Positions 47,862-56,600 of a stretch of 64,000 bases of DNA are shown in pieces. The position numbers and the translations under genes were made by a program. Each line of letters opens with the position of its first letter. Positions within the stretch are counted from its first letter, which is position 1. The stretch is from Streptomyces griseocarneus (GTDB lineage: Bacteria > Actinomycetota > Actinomycetes > Streptomycetales > Streptomycetaceae), in the NCBI GenBank assembly GCA_003674045.1, contig PENC01000011.1, positions 1 to 64,000 on the forward strand. The letters run 5' to 3'. The notes beneath the pieces are model-generated. The model ran no database searches, had not been told where the DNA came from, and was given only the letters and a program-made list of their open reading frames with translations.

Positions 47862-48437
47862 ATGACCAGCTCCGCTTCCCCCACCCGCGAGGTGAACGGC
47901 GTCCAGGTGCCGTCCGCCGGCACCTGGAAGGTCGACCCCGGCCACGCCGAAGTCGGCTTCGTGGGACGTCATTTCATGCTCACCAAGGTCCGCGGCCGGT
48001 TCACCGGCGTCGAGGCCTCCGTCGAGATCGGCGAGCGCCCCGAGGACAGCCGGGTCACCGCGGTCATCGACATGGCCAGCGTCGACAGCGGCGACAAGAC
48101 CCGTGACGACCACCTGCGCTCCGGGGACTTCTTCGACGTGGAGAAGCACCCCAAGGCCGCCTTCGCCTCGACGTCGGTGACCTGGCAGGGCAGCAAGGGC
48201 ACGATGACCGGCGACCTCACCATCAAGGGCGTGACGCGTCCCGTCACCCTTCAGGTCGACTACCTCGGCTACGCCCGGGACCCGTGGGACAACGACCGCG
48301 CGGTGTTCTCGGCGCACGGCAAGGTCAACCGCGAGGACTGGGGCCTCACCTGGAACATGGCCCTCGAGACCGGCGGCATCCTCGTCTCCAAGGAGATCGA
48401 GCTGACGCTGGAGATCGAGACGATCCGCGAGGCCTGA
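47862..48437 (+). CDS. YceI-family lipid-binding protein
   Basis: The 191-residue protein has the YceI lipocalin-like beta barrel: GTWKVDPGHAEVGFVGRHFMLTKVRGRFTGVEASV, DDHLRSGDFFDVEKHPKAAFAST and DLTIKGVTRPVTLQVDYLG, ending with NREDWGLTWNMALETGGILVSKEIELTLEIE. YceI proteins bind long isoprenoid or other lipids. There is no signal peptide, so it is probably cytoplasmic. It forms a two-gene unit with the rhodanese, and a strong terminator follows. Confidence 0.92.
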   Translation: MTSSASPTREVNGVQVPSAGTWKVDPGHAEVGFVGRHFMLTKVRGRFTGVEASVEIGERPEDSRVTAVIDMASVDSGDKTRDDHLRSGDFFDVEKHPKAAFASTSVTWQGSKGTMTGDLTIKGVTRPVTLQVDYLGYARDPWDNDRAVFSAHGKVNREDWGLTWNMALETGGILVSKEIELTLEIETIREA

Positions 48438-48512
48438 CCACCCGCGGGCGCGGCGCGCGCGGCCGGCCCGACGGCCGGGCCCGCGTCGCCCGGTCCGCGT
48501 GACGCACCGCAC

Positions 48513-48555
48513 CGCCCCGTACGCCACCCCGCCAGGGGGTGTCGCGTACGGGGCG
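48513..48555 (+). terminator. terminator after yceI
   Basis: Twelve-base perfect arms (48513-48524 and 48544-48555) enclose an inner CACCCC/GGGGTG stem with a two-base bulge. The hairpin lies 76 bases past the YceI stop. Confidence 0.75.
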
Positions 48556-48724
48556 CTGCGGCATGCCCCGGAGTGGCATATGCCATGCCCCGGAATGGAT
48601 CTCTTTCAATTCCGGGAGCGACCGGGGAATTTACGGAACGATCTTGATTCAGGTAAAGAATTCCCCAGCCGGAAAATTTCGTGATCATGCACTCCGGCCC
48701 AAGAATTTCCGGGCATGAAAACGC

Positions 48725-48776
48725 TTGCCCGCCCCTTGCGCGTATGGCATAGTCCTGCGCGTCGGACCTCGGTCCG
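48725..48776 (+). promoter_or_regulatory. candidate promoter and leader hairpin for the arginine-pathway genes
   Basis: TTGCCC (48725-48730) and TAGTCC (48750-48755) are 19 bases apart. Just downstream CGGACC-TC-GGTCCG (48763-48776) makes a perfect hairpin at the likely 5' end of the RNA. A strong GGGGGAGAG ribosome site follows before a very short reading frame. Confidence 0.4.
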
Positions 48777-48797
48777 CAAACGGGGGAGAGCAGGAAC

Positions 48798-48860
48798 ATG
48801 GCACGTAATTCCAACCGTGTTCGCATCAGGATGCCGAACGGTCCGGGAGGGGCTTCGTGA
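48798..48860 (+). CDS. 20-codon arginine-rich reading frame, possible leader peptide
   Basis: ATG at 48798 follows GGGGGAGAGCAGG. The peptide starts MARNSNRVRIRM and ends in GGAS, with four arginines among the first eleven residues. The genes downstream appear to consume L-arginine, so a translation-dependent leader that senses charged tRNA-Arg is an attractive but untested idea. Its TGA overlaps the next GTG start by four bases. It could also be a chance frame; no homologue is known to me. Confidence 0.4.
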   Translation: MARNSNRVRIRMPNGPGGAS

Positions 48861-48958
48861 TCGAGGCATCGGCGAACGGTGTACGGCCGGAGCGCGTTAC
48901 TCCAGAATGTGCCGGAGCAGCAGCGAGACGCAAGTTCGGCACGGCCCTGCGCGCTTAG
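48857..48958 (+). CDS. 33-codon small reading frame coupled to the first
   Basis: GTG at 48857 overlaps the previous stop (GTGA) and has GGGAGGGG just upstream. The peptide has five further arginines, including an RRK stretch near residue 25. It shows no membrane helix or known motif. It lies 361 bases before the arginine-oxidase-like gene. It is either the second half of a leader or a small protein of unknown role. Confidence 0.3.
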   Translation: MIEASANGVRPERVTPECAGAAARRKFGTALRA

Positions 48959-49319
48959 CCGCCGACGCACCGTGAGGCGACCGGCATTCGGGCCGCCGGC
49001 CGGGACGACCACGCGGCCCACGCCCGAAGCGGCCTCACTCGGCGCTCATCGCGCACCGCGCGGCAACTCCATGCAGAGCCGCGCACATTCTTCCACGGCT
49101 CCCGCGGGCCGGTACGCCGGGCGCGCTCCGCGCGGCATGCGGGACCGCTCCGCCACGCATCCATGACATACGCACCGACGACGCCACCACGAAACACCGA
49201 ACCATTCCCCGGCGACGGAGCCGACCATCCGCGACGGCACGGCCGGGTGAGGTGAACAGCGCCACGGACCGTGCCGCAGGCGGCCGGTTTCGCACACAGA
49301 GCGCTCAGGGGGAGGAACC
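48959..49319. other. 361-base gap before the arginine-oxidase-like gene
   Basis: No gene with coding character is seen in either strand. The right end has the ribosome site GGGGGAGGAACC before the ATG at 49320. The length leaves room for a long regulatory leader, but no clear riboswitch or terminator-antiterminator pair was recognised. Confidence 0.5.
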
Positions 49320-50519
49320 ATGACCACCAGCAGCATCCGCACTGTTTCGCCCGAGGCCCGCACCGGCGGGGCCCTCGTCGACCTGACCCAGCACGAGATC
49401 GAGGCGCTGCGGACCGAGTTCAACCTGGCCGACGCCCACACCCACCAGCGGCAGTCGGCGAGTCAGCAGCGCATCGTCGCCCGCCTCCCGCAGCTGTGGT
49501 ACGAGGCGGAGGAGGGCCTGCAGGAGACCTACGAACAGCGGTTCACCGACGCGTTCTTCCGGCTGCACCGGCAGTCGACCGCGCTCGCCAGGAAGAAGAC
49601 CATGCTCTCCTACGCCGCGTCGATATCGACGATGGTGGTCGGGATGTACCTCAAGCAGCAGCGCATGGCGGTGACGCTCATCGAGCCCTGCTTCGACAAT
49701 CTCTACGACGTCCTGGGCAATATGGGCGTGCCGCTCTACCCGATCGACGAATCGGCCCTCGCCGACCCCGACCGCATCTACGACGAGCTGCGCCGCCGAG
49801 TGCGCACGGACGCGCTGTTCCTGGTCGACCCGAACAACCCCACCGGGTTCAGCCTGCTCAAGCACGGCCGCCGCGGTTTCGAGGAAGTCGTCCGGTTCTG
49901 CAAGGATCACGACAAGCTGCTGGTGATTGATTTCTGCTTCGCCTCGTTCACGCTGTTCGATCCCGCGGTCGCCCGATTCGACATGTATGAACTCCTGGAG
50001 AATTCCGGGGTGCGTTACATGGCCATCGAGGACACCGGGAAGACCTGGCCGGTGCAGGACGCGAAATGCGCGATGCTCACCGTCAGCGACGATATTCACG
50101 AAGCGGTCTACAACCTCCACACCAGCGTCCTGCTGAATGTGTCGCCCTTCGTGCTGAACATGCTGGCCGAGTACATCGAGGACTCCATCCGGGACGACCT
50201 CGCCTCCGTCCGCGACGTCCTCACCCGCAACCGCGAGACCGCCAGGAAGGCCCTGGACGGCACGATCCTCGAATACCAGGAACCGGTGGTCGGCGTGAGC
50301 GTCGCCTGGTTCCGGATAGCCCACCCCGAGCTGACCGCCACCGAGCTCCAGCGCGAACTCACCGGCGACGGGCTGTACCTGCTGCCCGGCCGCTACTTCT
50401 ACTGGAGCCAGCCCGGCAAGGGGGAGAGCCACCTGCGCGTGGCCCTGGCCCGCGACCCGAAGATGTTCTCCGAGGCCATGACCCGCCTGACCCGGGCGCT
50501 CGACCGCTATGCCCGGTGA
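49320..50519 (+). CDS. PLP-dependent L-arginine oxidase-like enzyme (MppP/RohP family)
   Basis: The 399-residue aminotransferase-fold enzyme has FNLADAHTHQRQSASQQRIVARLPQLW, DPNNPTGFSLL and the PLP lysine in IEDTGKTWPVQDAKCAML. These stretches closely follow the O2-using L-arginine hydroxylases/oxidases MppP (enduracididine) and RohP (azomycin), which convert L-arginine to 4-hydroxy-2-oxoarginine. It would catalyse the first step of the pathway encoded here. The following gene starts inside its last codons. Assignment to substrate rests on family resemblance and on the matching neighbours. Confidence 0.82.
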   Translation: MTTSSIRTVSPEARTGGALVDLTQHEIEALRTEFNLADAHTHQRQSASQQRIVARLPQLWYEAEEGLQETYEQRFTDAFFRLHRQSTALARKKTMLSYAASISTMVVGMYLKQQRMAVTLIEPCFDNLYDVLGNMGVPLYPIDESALADPDRIYDELRRRVRTDALFLVDPNNPTGFSLLKHGRRGFEEVVRFCKDHDKLLVIDFCFASFTLFDPAVARFDMYELLENSGVRYMAIEDTGKTWPVQDAKCAMLTVSDDIHEAVYNLHTSVLLNVSPFVLNMLAEYIEDSIRDDLASVRDVLTRNRETARKALDGTILEYQEPVVGVSVAWFRIAHPELTATELQRELTGDGLYLLPGRYFYWSQPGKGESHLRVALARDPKMFSEAMTRLTRALDRYAR

Positions 50520-51351
50520 ACCTCCGGGACACCCGGCGCCGGGCGAGGAGCGGGCGCCCTACGCGGGAGTGACCGTCGCCCTGGTGACCCCGCTGTCCGA
50601 CCGGGGCGATGTGCCCCGGCCGGACGTCGCCCGGCTGGTCGGCTCCGTACGACGCCATGTGACCGCCCTGCTCCCGGCCCTCAGCACCGGCGAGGGCTGG
50701 GCCCTGACGGACCGTCAATGGCAGGACATGGTCGGCCATGTGGTGGAGTGCGCCGACGGCACGCCGGTGCTCGCGGGCATCCAGTGCCCCACCACCGCCG
50801 AGGTCGCCGCGCGGGCCCGGCTGGCCGCGCGCCTCGGCGCCACCGCCGTCGTCGCCACCACCCCGTACGGACCCCACGTCACCCAGCGGGAGATGCGCGA
50901 CCACTACGCGGCCGTGGCGGAGGCCGCCGGGCTGCCCGTGGTCGTGTATCACGAATCAGTGATCTCCGGGAACACCATCGAGCCCGCCACCCTGCTGCGG
51001 ATCTGCGCCCTGCCCGGGACCGCCGCCGTCAAGGACTCGGCGGGCTCCGCGGCGGACACCCGGGCCCTGCTCGCCGCCGGGCCCGGAGTGCCGGTGCTCC
51101 AGGGGCTCGAAGACCTCGTCGGCGCCTGCGGGGACGTCGACGGCTGGGTCATGGCCCTCGCCAACATCGAACCCGCCCTGTGCGCAACCGCGTTCGCCAC
51201 CCGCCCCGTCTACGACGGAGCGGTGCGCGACGCCTGTACGCACCACGGCCTGGACCGGCCCGACTGGTACCGGTCCCTCAAGGCCGAACTCCACCGCCGC
51301 CGGGTGATCGGAAGCGCCCGGACCGCGACACCAGAAGGGAGCCGCACATGA
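50509..51351 (+). CDS. dihydrodipicolinate synthase/pyruvate aldolase family enzyme (RohR-like)
   Basis: The 280-residue class I aldolase barrel has the Schiff-base lysine in TAAVKDSAG, the conserved Tyr in VVVYHESVIS and GVTVALVTPLSDRGDV at the N-terminus. In azomycin biosynthesis a homologue cleaves 4-hydroxy-2-oxoarginine to pyruvate and guanidinoacetaldehyde. Its position right after the arginine oxidase fits this retro-aldol step. The usual GTGE-like phosphate loop of true DapA reads STGEGWALT here. The start overlaps the preceding gene by 11 bases and the stop overlaps the next ATG (ATGA). Confidence 0.82.
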   Translation: MPGEPPGHPAPGEERAPYAGVTVALVTPLSDRGDVPRPDVARLVGSVRRHVTALLPALSTGEGWALTDRQWQDMVGHVVECADGTPVLAGIQCPTTAEVAARARLAARLGATAVVATTPYGPHVTQREMRDHYAAVAEAAGLPVVVYHESVISGNTIEPATLLRICALPGTAAVKDSAGSAADTRALLAAGPGVPVLQGLEDLVGACGDVDGWVMALANIEPALCATAFATRPVYDGAVRDACTHHGLDRPDWYRSLKAELHRRRVIGSARTATPEGSRT

Positions 51352-52184
51352 GGACACACCCGGCACACGGCGACAGCGACCTCAAGCGGCTGTTCATCCA
51401 CAACCGCGCCCTGCACGACGTCCGCACCCTCGCCGAGATCGAGCGCATCGAACGCGCGTGGATCGTCCCCCGGGTGGCCGAACTGGAGGAAGGCACCCCG
51501 CCGCTCGCCTCCCGCGCGGAGTGGAAGGAAGCGCTCGACGGCCTGCTGGAGAAGGAGAGCGCGGGCACCCCGGCCGGCCACTGGCTCGCCGAGGAGGCGA
51601 CACGGGATCAACTGGCCTATGTCGTCGCCGAGTTCGCGCCGGACGGGCTGACCGAGGCGCAGAACTTCTTCCCGGCCGTGCCCCGCCTGCCCATCCGGTC
51701 CCAGATGGCCGTCATGCGCGTCCTCATCGACGAGTTCGGCTGCGGAAACCTCCAGCAGGCCCACTCCCAGCTCTACCTCGACCTCCTCGCCGAACTCGGG
51801 CTCCCGGCCGACCTCGACGCCTACCTGGACCGCACCGGCGACGAGACCTACGCCTTCCTCGACGTCTTCTACTGGCTCACCCAGCGCGCCCCGCACATCG
51901 AGTACTTCCTCGGCGCCCTCGCCTACCTGGAGGCCAGCATCCCGTCCTCGTTCACCGTCCAGGCACGGGCCTGCGAACGCCTGGGCGTCACCCACGGCCG
52001 CTACTACACCGAGCACCTGCACATCGACACCTTCCACCGCACGGAGATGCAGGTCGCCATCCGCGAGTACGAGGCCGCCCACGGGCTCGACCCCACCCGA
52101 CTCTGGGTCGGCGCGCTGCTCCTCTCCGACCTGATCGGCACCGCCTTCGAGACGGCCGTCGCCCGGGCGCGGGAGGCGGCGTGA
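51348..52184 (+). CDS. haem-oxygenase-like diiron oxygenase (RohS-like)
   Basis: The 278-residue all-helical protein belongs to the iron-containing redox enzyme group. Candidate diiron ligands are the Glu in VVAEFAPDGLTEAQN, E and H in LIDEFGCGNLQQAHSQLY, and E, D and H in YYTEHLHIDTFHRTEM. Relatives such as SznF, BelK/HrmI and RohS oxidise nitrogen; RohS turns 2-aminoimidazole into 2-nitroimidazole. The adjacent Rieske protein could supply electrons. It overlaps both neighbours by four bases, so it is tightly coupled to the aldolase and Rieske genes. Confidence 0.8.
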   Translation: MRTHPAHGDSDLKRLFIHNRALHDVRTLAEIERIERAWIVPRVAELEEGTPPLASRAEWKEALDGLLEKESAGTPAGHWLAEEATRDQLAYVVAEFAPDGLTEAQNFFPAVPRLPIRSQMAVMRVLIDEFGCGNLQQAHSQLYLDLLAELGLPADLDAYLDRTGDETYAFLDVFYWLTQRAPHIEYFLGALAYLEASIPSSFTVQARACERLGVTHGRYYTEHLHIDTFHRTEMQVAIREYEAAHGLDPTRLWVGALLLSDLIGTAFETAVARAREAA

Positions 52185-52465
52185 GCGAGCGCACCTCCGA
52201 CACGCGCGGCGTCGACGTCGAGCCGCTGGCGGGGGAGTGGGCGCGTGTCACCGTCGACGGGCGGCCGTACGACATCGGGGCGGCCTGCCCGCACCGCAAG
52301 GGGCGGCTCGTCCACGGCTACGTCAACCCGCGCACCCTGCGCATCACCTGCCCCCTGCACCGCTCGACCTTCGATCTCACCACCGGCTGCCAGATCTCCG
52401 GCCCCAGCGCGGACCCCCTGCCGGTCCGCCCCGTCCCGGACGCGACGCAAGGAGAGCCACAGTGA
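52181..52465 (+). CDS. Rieske [2Fe-2S] ferredoxin-like protein
   Basis: The 94-residue protein has the two cluster-binding boxes CPHRKG and CPLHRSTFD (Cys-x-His and Cys-x-x-His) and a beta-sandwich pattern. It has no signal or membrane helix. It is probably the electron donor for the diiron oxygenase encoded immediately upstream, as in the azomycin cluster. Start and stop both overlap neighbouring genes by four bases (GTGA). Confidence 0.85.
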   Translation: MSERTSDTRGVDVEPLAGEWARVTVDGRPYDIGAACPHRKGRLVHGYVNPRTLRITCPLHRSTFDLTTGCQISGPSADPLPVRPVPDATQGEPQ

Positions 52466-53499
52466 CCACCACGGCGCACGGCCCCGCACCGTACACGGCG
52501 GAACAGGTCTGGCTGCCCGCATCCGAGCGGCTCACCGACTGGGACGACACCTTCCACGACCTGCTGCTCGGCGACGACCTCCGCATGGAGGCCTTCCGTG
52601 CGGCCGTCCACGAGGCCGTGCGCCCCGGCGCGGCCGTCCTGGACCTCGGCACCGGCACCGGCATCCTCGCCCAGTGGGCGCTGGAGGCGGGCGCCCGCAC
52701 GGTCTACGGCATCGAGTTCAACGCCGACGTGCTGCGCACCGCCTGCGAGCGGGTGGCCGCCGCGGGACACGGCGAGCGCTTCAGGCCCGTCCAGGGCCTC
52801 TCCTTCGACGTCGAGCTGCCCGAGCGGGTCGACGTCGTCATCTCCGAGATCATGGGCAACCTCGCCGACAACGAGGGCTTCGCCGCGATCCTCGCCGACG
52901 CGCGCCGCCGCTTCCTCGCACCCGGCGGCGCCATGCTCCCGCGGCGCGTCGAGAGCTACCTCGTCCCGGTGTCCGCGCCCCGCGCCCACGCCCAGGTGCG
53001 GGCGGGCCTGCCGCAGGACGGCGGCGACGCGGAGCAGTTCGCCGCGCTCCTGCGCGCCCGTGGCGCCCGCGGCCCCTTCGACCTCTACTACGACGTGGTC
53101 CTCCCGCTCGACGGCCACCTCGCCGCGCCGCGGGTCGTCCGCGTCTACGACCTGGAACGGCCCGAGCCGTCCGCCACGTACCGGGTACCGCTCGTCTTCA
53201 CCGCCCAGCGCGACGGCGTGCTGAGCGGCTTCAAGGGCTACTTCGTGGCGACGCTCTCGGACACCGTGGCCCTCGACATCTCCGGCGACGGGATCGCGGA
53301 GCGCACCGCGTCCGACAGCTGGAAACACTGCTACCTGCCGATCGAACAGCAGGTCCGCCTCCGCCGCGGGGACCGCGTCGTCCTCGACTTCGAGCGGACG
53401 GACAGCCCCGACGGACCCTTCCGCCAGGGCTACCGCTGGGAGGGGCAGGTCATCTCGGGCGGGGAGGTGACCGCGCGCTTCGCGCACACCACCGCCTGA
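52462..53499 (+). CDS. PRMT-fold S-adenosylmethionine methyltransferase
   Basis: The 345-residue protein looks like a protein arginine methyltransferase. Motif I is VLDLGTGTGILAQWALEAGARTVYGIE. The double-E loop is SEIMGNLADNE, with the two glutamates spaced as in PRMTs, and SDSWKHCYLPIEQ replaces the THW loop. A beta-barrel-like second half follows. PRMTs methylate guanidino nitrogens of arginine; in this arginine-derived pathway the substrate may instead be a free guanidino or aminoimidazole compound. PRMT-type enzymes are uncommon in bacteria. The GTG overlaps the Rieske stop by four bases. Confidence 0.8.
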   Translation: MTTTAHGPAPYTAEQVWLPASERLTDWDDTFHDLLLGDDLRMEAFRAAVHEAVRPGAAVLDLGTGTGILAQWALEAGARTVYGIEFNADVLRTACERVAAAGHGERFRPVQGLSFDVELPERVDVVISEIMGNLADNEGFAAILADARRRFLAPGGAMLPRRVESYLVPVSAPRAHAQVRAGLPQDGGDAEQFAALLRARGARGPFDLYYDVVLPLDGHLAAPRVVRVYDLERPEPSATYRVPLVFTAQRDGVLSGFKGYFVATLSDTVALDISGDGIAERTASDSWKHCYLPIEQQVRLRRGDRVVLDFERTDSPDGPFRQGYRWEGQVISGGEVTARFAHTTA

Positions 53500-53601
53500 C
53501 AACCGCACCATCCGCACTATCGGAACCACTGGCACCACCCGTACCCATCGCAGGATCACCCAGGAACCGAGCAACCACACCATCACGGGGGAAACACACG
53601 C

Positions 53602-56600
53602 ATGCCAGAACCACTCCGCACATACGACGTCGTCGCCCTGCACGTCCCCATCGCCTACAACGGCTTCGGTGACTACGACTCCAACGGCGCGCTCTACACC
53701 CTCGCCACCGACGCAGAGGAACTGCGGTCGATCGCCGCCACCTGGCCCACGCCGTTCCCGAACTACCTCAAGGAGCCCGAGCGGGTGCCCAAGCCGCACC
53801 CGCTGATGCGGCCCCTCGTGCTGCGCGCCCGCCGCGGCGAGCGCCTGCGCGTCCGGCTCACCAACGAACTCGACCGCCCCACCGGCATCACCATGCAGGG
53901 CGTGCAGTACGACGCCCGCTTCCAGGACGGCCTGTCCGTCGGCCTCAACCCCGACACCGGCGTGCCGCCCGGCGGCACCCGCGAGTACGAGTGGGTGTGC
54001 GAGCACGAGGGCGTGTTCCACTTCGGGAGCATGGCCGACGTGCGCGGCGAGGGCGCCCAGAGCCACGGCCTGATCGGGGCCCTCGTGGTCGAGTCCGAGA
54101 ACGCCACCTGGTCCGACCCGGAGACCGGCAGCGAACTCGCCTCCGGGCTGTACGCGGACGTCCACCTGCCCGACCGCAGCTTCCGCGAGTTCGTCATCTT
54201 CATGATGGAGTACCCCAGCAACGACAACCCCGCCGACGTCTCCGCCCTGATGCCCATGGGCGGCATGCACGACATGGCGGCCATGACGGGGGCGGGCGCG
54301 GGTACGGCAGCGGGCGCGGGTGCCGGGCACGCCGAAGGGGCCGCGCCGACCGCATCGGGCGCGCCGCACGGGCGGCACGCACGGCTCGTGGGGAACGGGG
54401 CCGCCGCGTACGACGACGACGTCGAGCGCCCCGACACCATGGCCGACCTCACCCCGCCCAACCTCGCCATGCTCCCGGTGAACCTGCGCATCGAGCCCAT
54501 GGAATGGCGGATGTACCAGTACCAGCAGATGCTGGAGCGCGGGGAGCTCGACCCGGTGCGCGACGCCCAGACCGGCGAGGAGATGCACCACAGCTCCTGG
54601 ATGTTCGGCGACCCTGCCACCCCCGTCCTGCGCGGCTACCAGGGCGACCCCACGGTGATCCGGCTGGTCCACGGCGGCATGCGCGACACCCACGTCTTCC
54701 ACACGCACCTCCACCAGTGGCACACGGACCCGAACGACCCGAAGTCGCCGATCGTCGACTCCGTCAGCATCAGCCCCCAGGAGGGCCTCACCCTGGACCT
54801 CATCGGCGGCCTCGGCTCGAAGCAGGCCGCCGTCGGCGACGCCATCTGGCACTGCCACATGTACGTCCACTTCCACATGGGCATGTGGGGCCTGTTCCGG
54901 ATGTTCGACACCCTCCAGGACGGCACCGGTGCCTACCCCGACGGCACCCTCATCGCCCCGCTGATGCCGCTCCCGCACCGCGCGCCGCCGCCCCTGCCGA
55001 CGCCCGAGCGGCCCGGCTTCCCCGCCTTCATGCGGGAGGCCGCGACGTATCCGCAGAAGTCGCCCCGGCCCCCGCGCACCCCGCACCAGCCGGCCGGCAC
55101 GGGCCGCGAGCCCACCCCGCTGGAGGCCGCGGCCTTCTGCGAGGACCCCCAGCCGGGCGAGGCGTTCACCAAGGTCGGCCCGGCGGACGCGCCCGTACGC
55201 CGCTACCACCTCGTCGTCACCAGCGGCACCGTCTACTACCACGGCGACCCCACCGCCGAGCACGGCAAGACCTGGCACGACCACCGCGGCCACTTCTACG
55301 TCCTCGCCGAGGAACTGGAGGAAGCGGGCGGTCTCGACGCCTTCCGGCAGCAGCTCGAAGCGGGCACGCGCACCGTGGAGCCGCTGGTCGTCCGCGCCCG
55401 CAAGGGCGAGATCCTGGAGCTCACGCTCACCAACGCGCTGCCCACCGGGCCGCAGGGCGAGAACGCCTTCGACCCCAAGCTGCCCTTCCAGCCCGAGTGC
55501 GGGCTCCACACCCACCTGGTCAAGTACGACCCGCTGATCTCCGACGGCTCCAGCATCGGCTGGAACTACATCTCCGGTACCACCACCGCCGACCAGGGCC
55601 CGGACGACTTCGCCCGCTACAACTCCTGGACCTACCGCTGGTACGTCGACGAGGAGTTCGGCACCGTCTTCTTCCACGACCACCTGCTCGCCAACTACCG
55701 GCAGCGGCACGGCCTGTTCGGCGCGATGATCGCCGAGGCCGCGGACGCCGACTGGTACGAGCCCGGCGACGCCAGGACCCCGCTGCGCCGCGGCACCCAG
55801 GCGGTGATCAAGAGGGCGGACGGCGAGCAGTTCCGCGAGTTCGTCCTGGCCGTGGCGGACTTCGTACCGCTGGTCGAGCACCTGCAGATGCCCGCGACGG
55901 TGCCCATGGGGGACACCGGCGGCAGTGACGGTGACAGCGACAGCGGTCACATGGAACACATGGGCCACAGCGGTCCCATCAACCCGCCGTCCGTGCCCGG
56001 CGGGCCGGACGACCAGGGCGTCATGGCGGTCAACTACCGCTGCGAACCGCTCTCGGAGCGGGGCGGCGACCCGGCCGACTGGTTCGCCAGCAGGGTCCAC
56101 GGCGACCCCGGCACACCCCTGCTGCACGCCTATCCCGGGGAGCAGATCCGGCTGCACGTCCTGCAGGGCTCGCACGACCTCCAGCACAGCTTCACCACCA
56201 ACGGGCTGCGCTGGCGCGAGTGGCGCGGCCGTTCCGACACCCCGTGGCGCGAGCAGCGCACCCTGGGCATCTCCAACACCGCGGACCTCGACCTCGACCC
56301 CGAGCAGGGGCCCGGCGACCACCTCTGGTCGTTCGGCGCGACCGACGACCTGTGGCTCGGCGCCTGGGGGCTGCTGCGGCTGCACGGCGCGCTCCGGCCC
56401 GACCTGCCCGCCCTGCCCTCCGCGAAGCCGGGCCTGCGGCACCTGCCGCCCAAGCGGAACGTCCGCCGCTTCACCGTCCGCGCCCGCGCCCGCGACATCC
56501 TCTACAGCGACAAGCGCGTCGACCCGTACGGGCTCGTCTACGAGGTCGACGGCGAGCCGCGGGGCGAGGGGCCGCTCGTACTGCGCTGCCGTGAGGGCGA

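Larger units (their letters stand above)
48438..48797. other. non-coding region left of the arginine-pathway leader
   Basis: No gene is seen here. It holds the yceI terminator, a near-repeat of CATGCCCCGGA around GGCATATGCC at 48563-48598, and an unusually AT-rich patch at 48600-48715. Within that patch GGGGAATT (48624-48631) and AATTCCCC (48659-48666) form an inverted repeat. The leader promoter lies at the right. Confidence 0.55.

Noticed and set aside
48499..49300. Several frames of 60-95 codons in the gap after yceI
   Set aside because: They lack ribosome sites, codon bias and motifs. Only the two short frames at 48798 and 48857 have convincing start signals.
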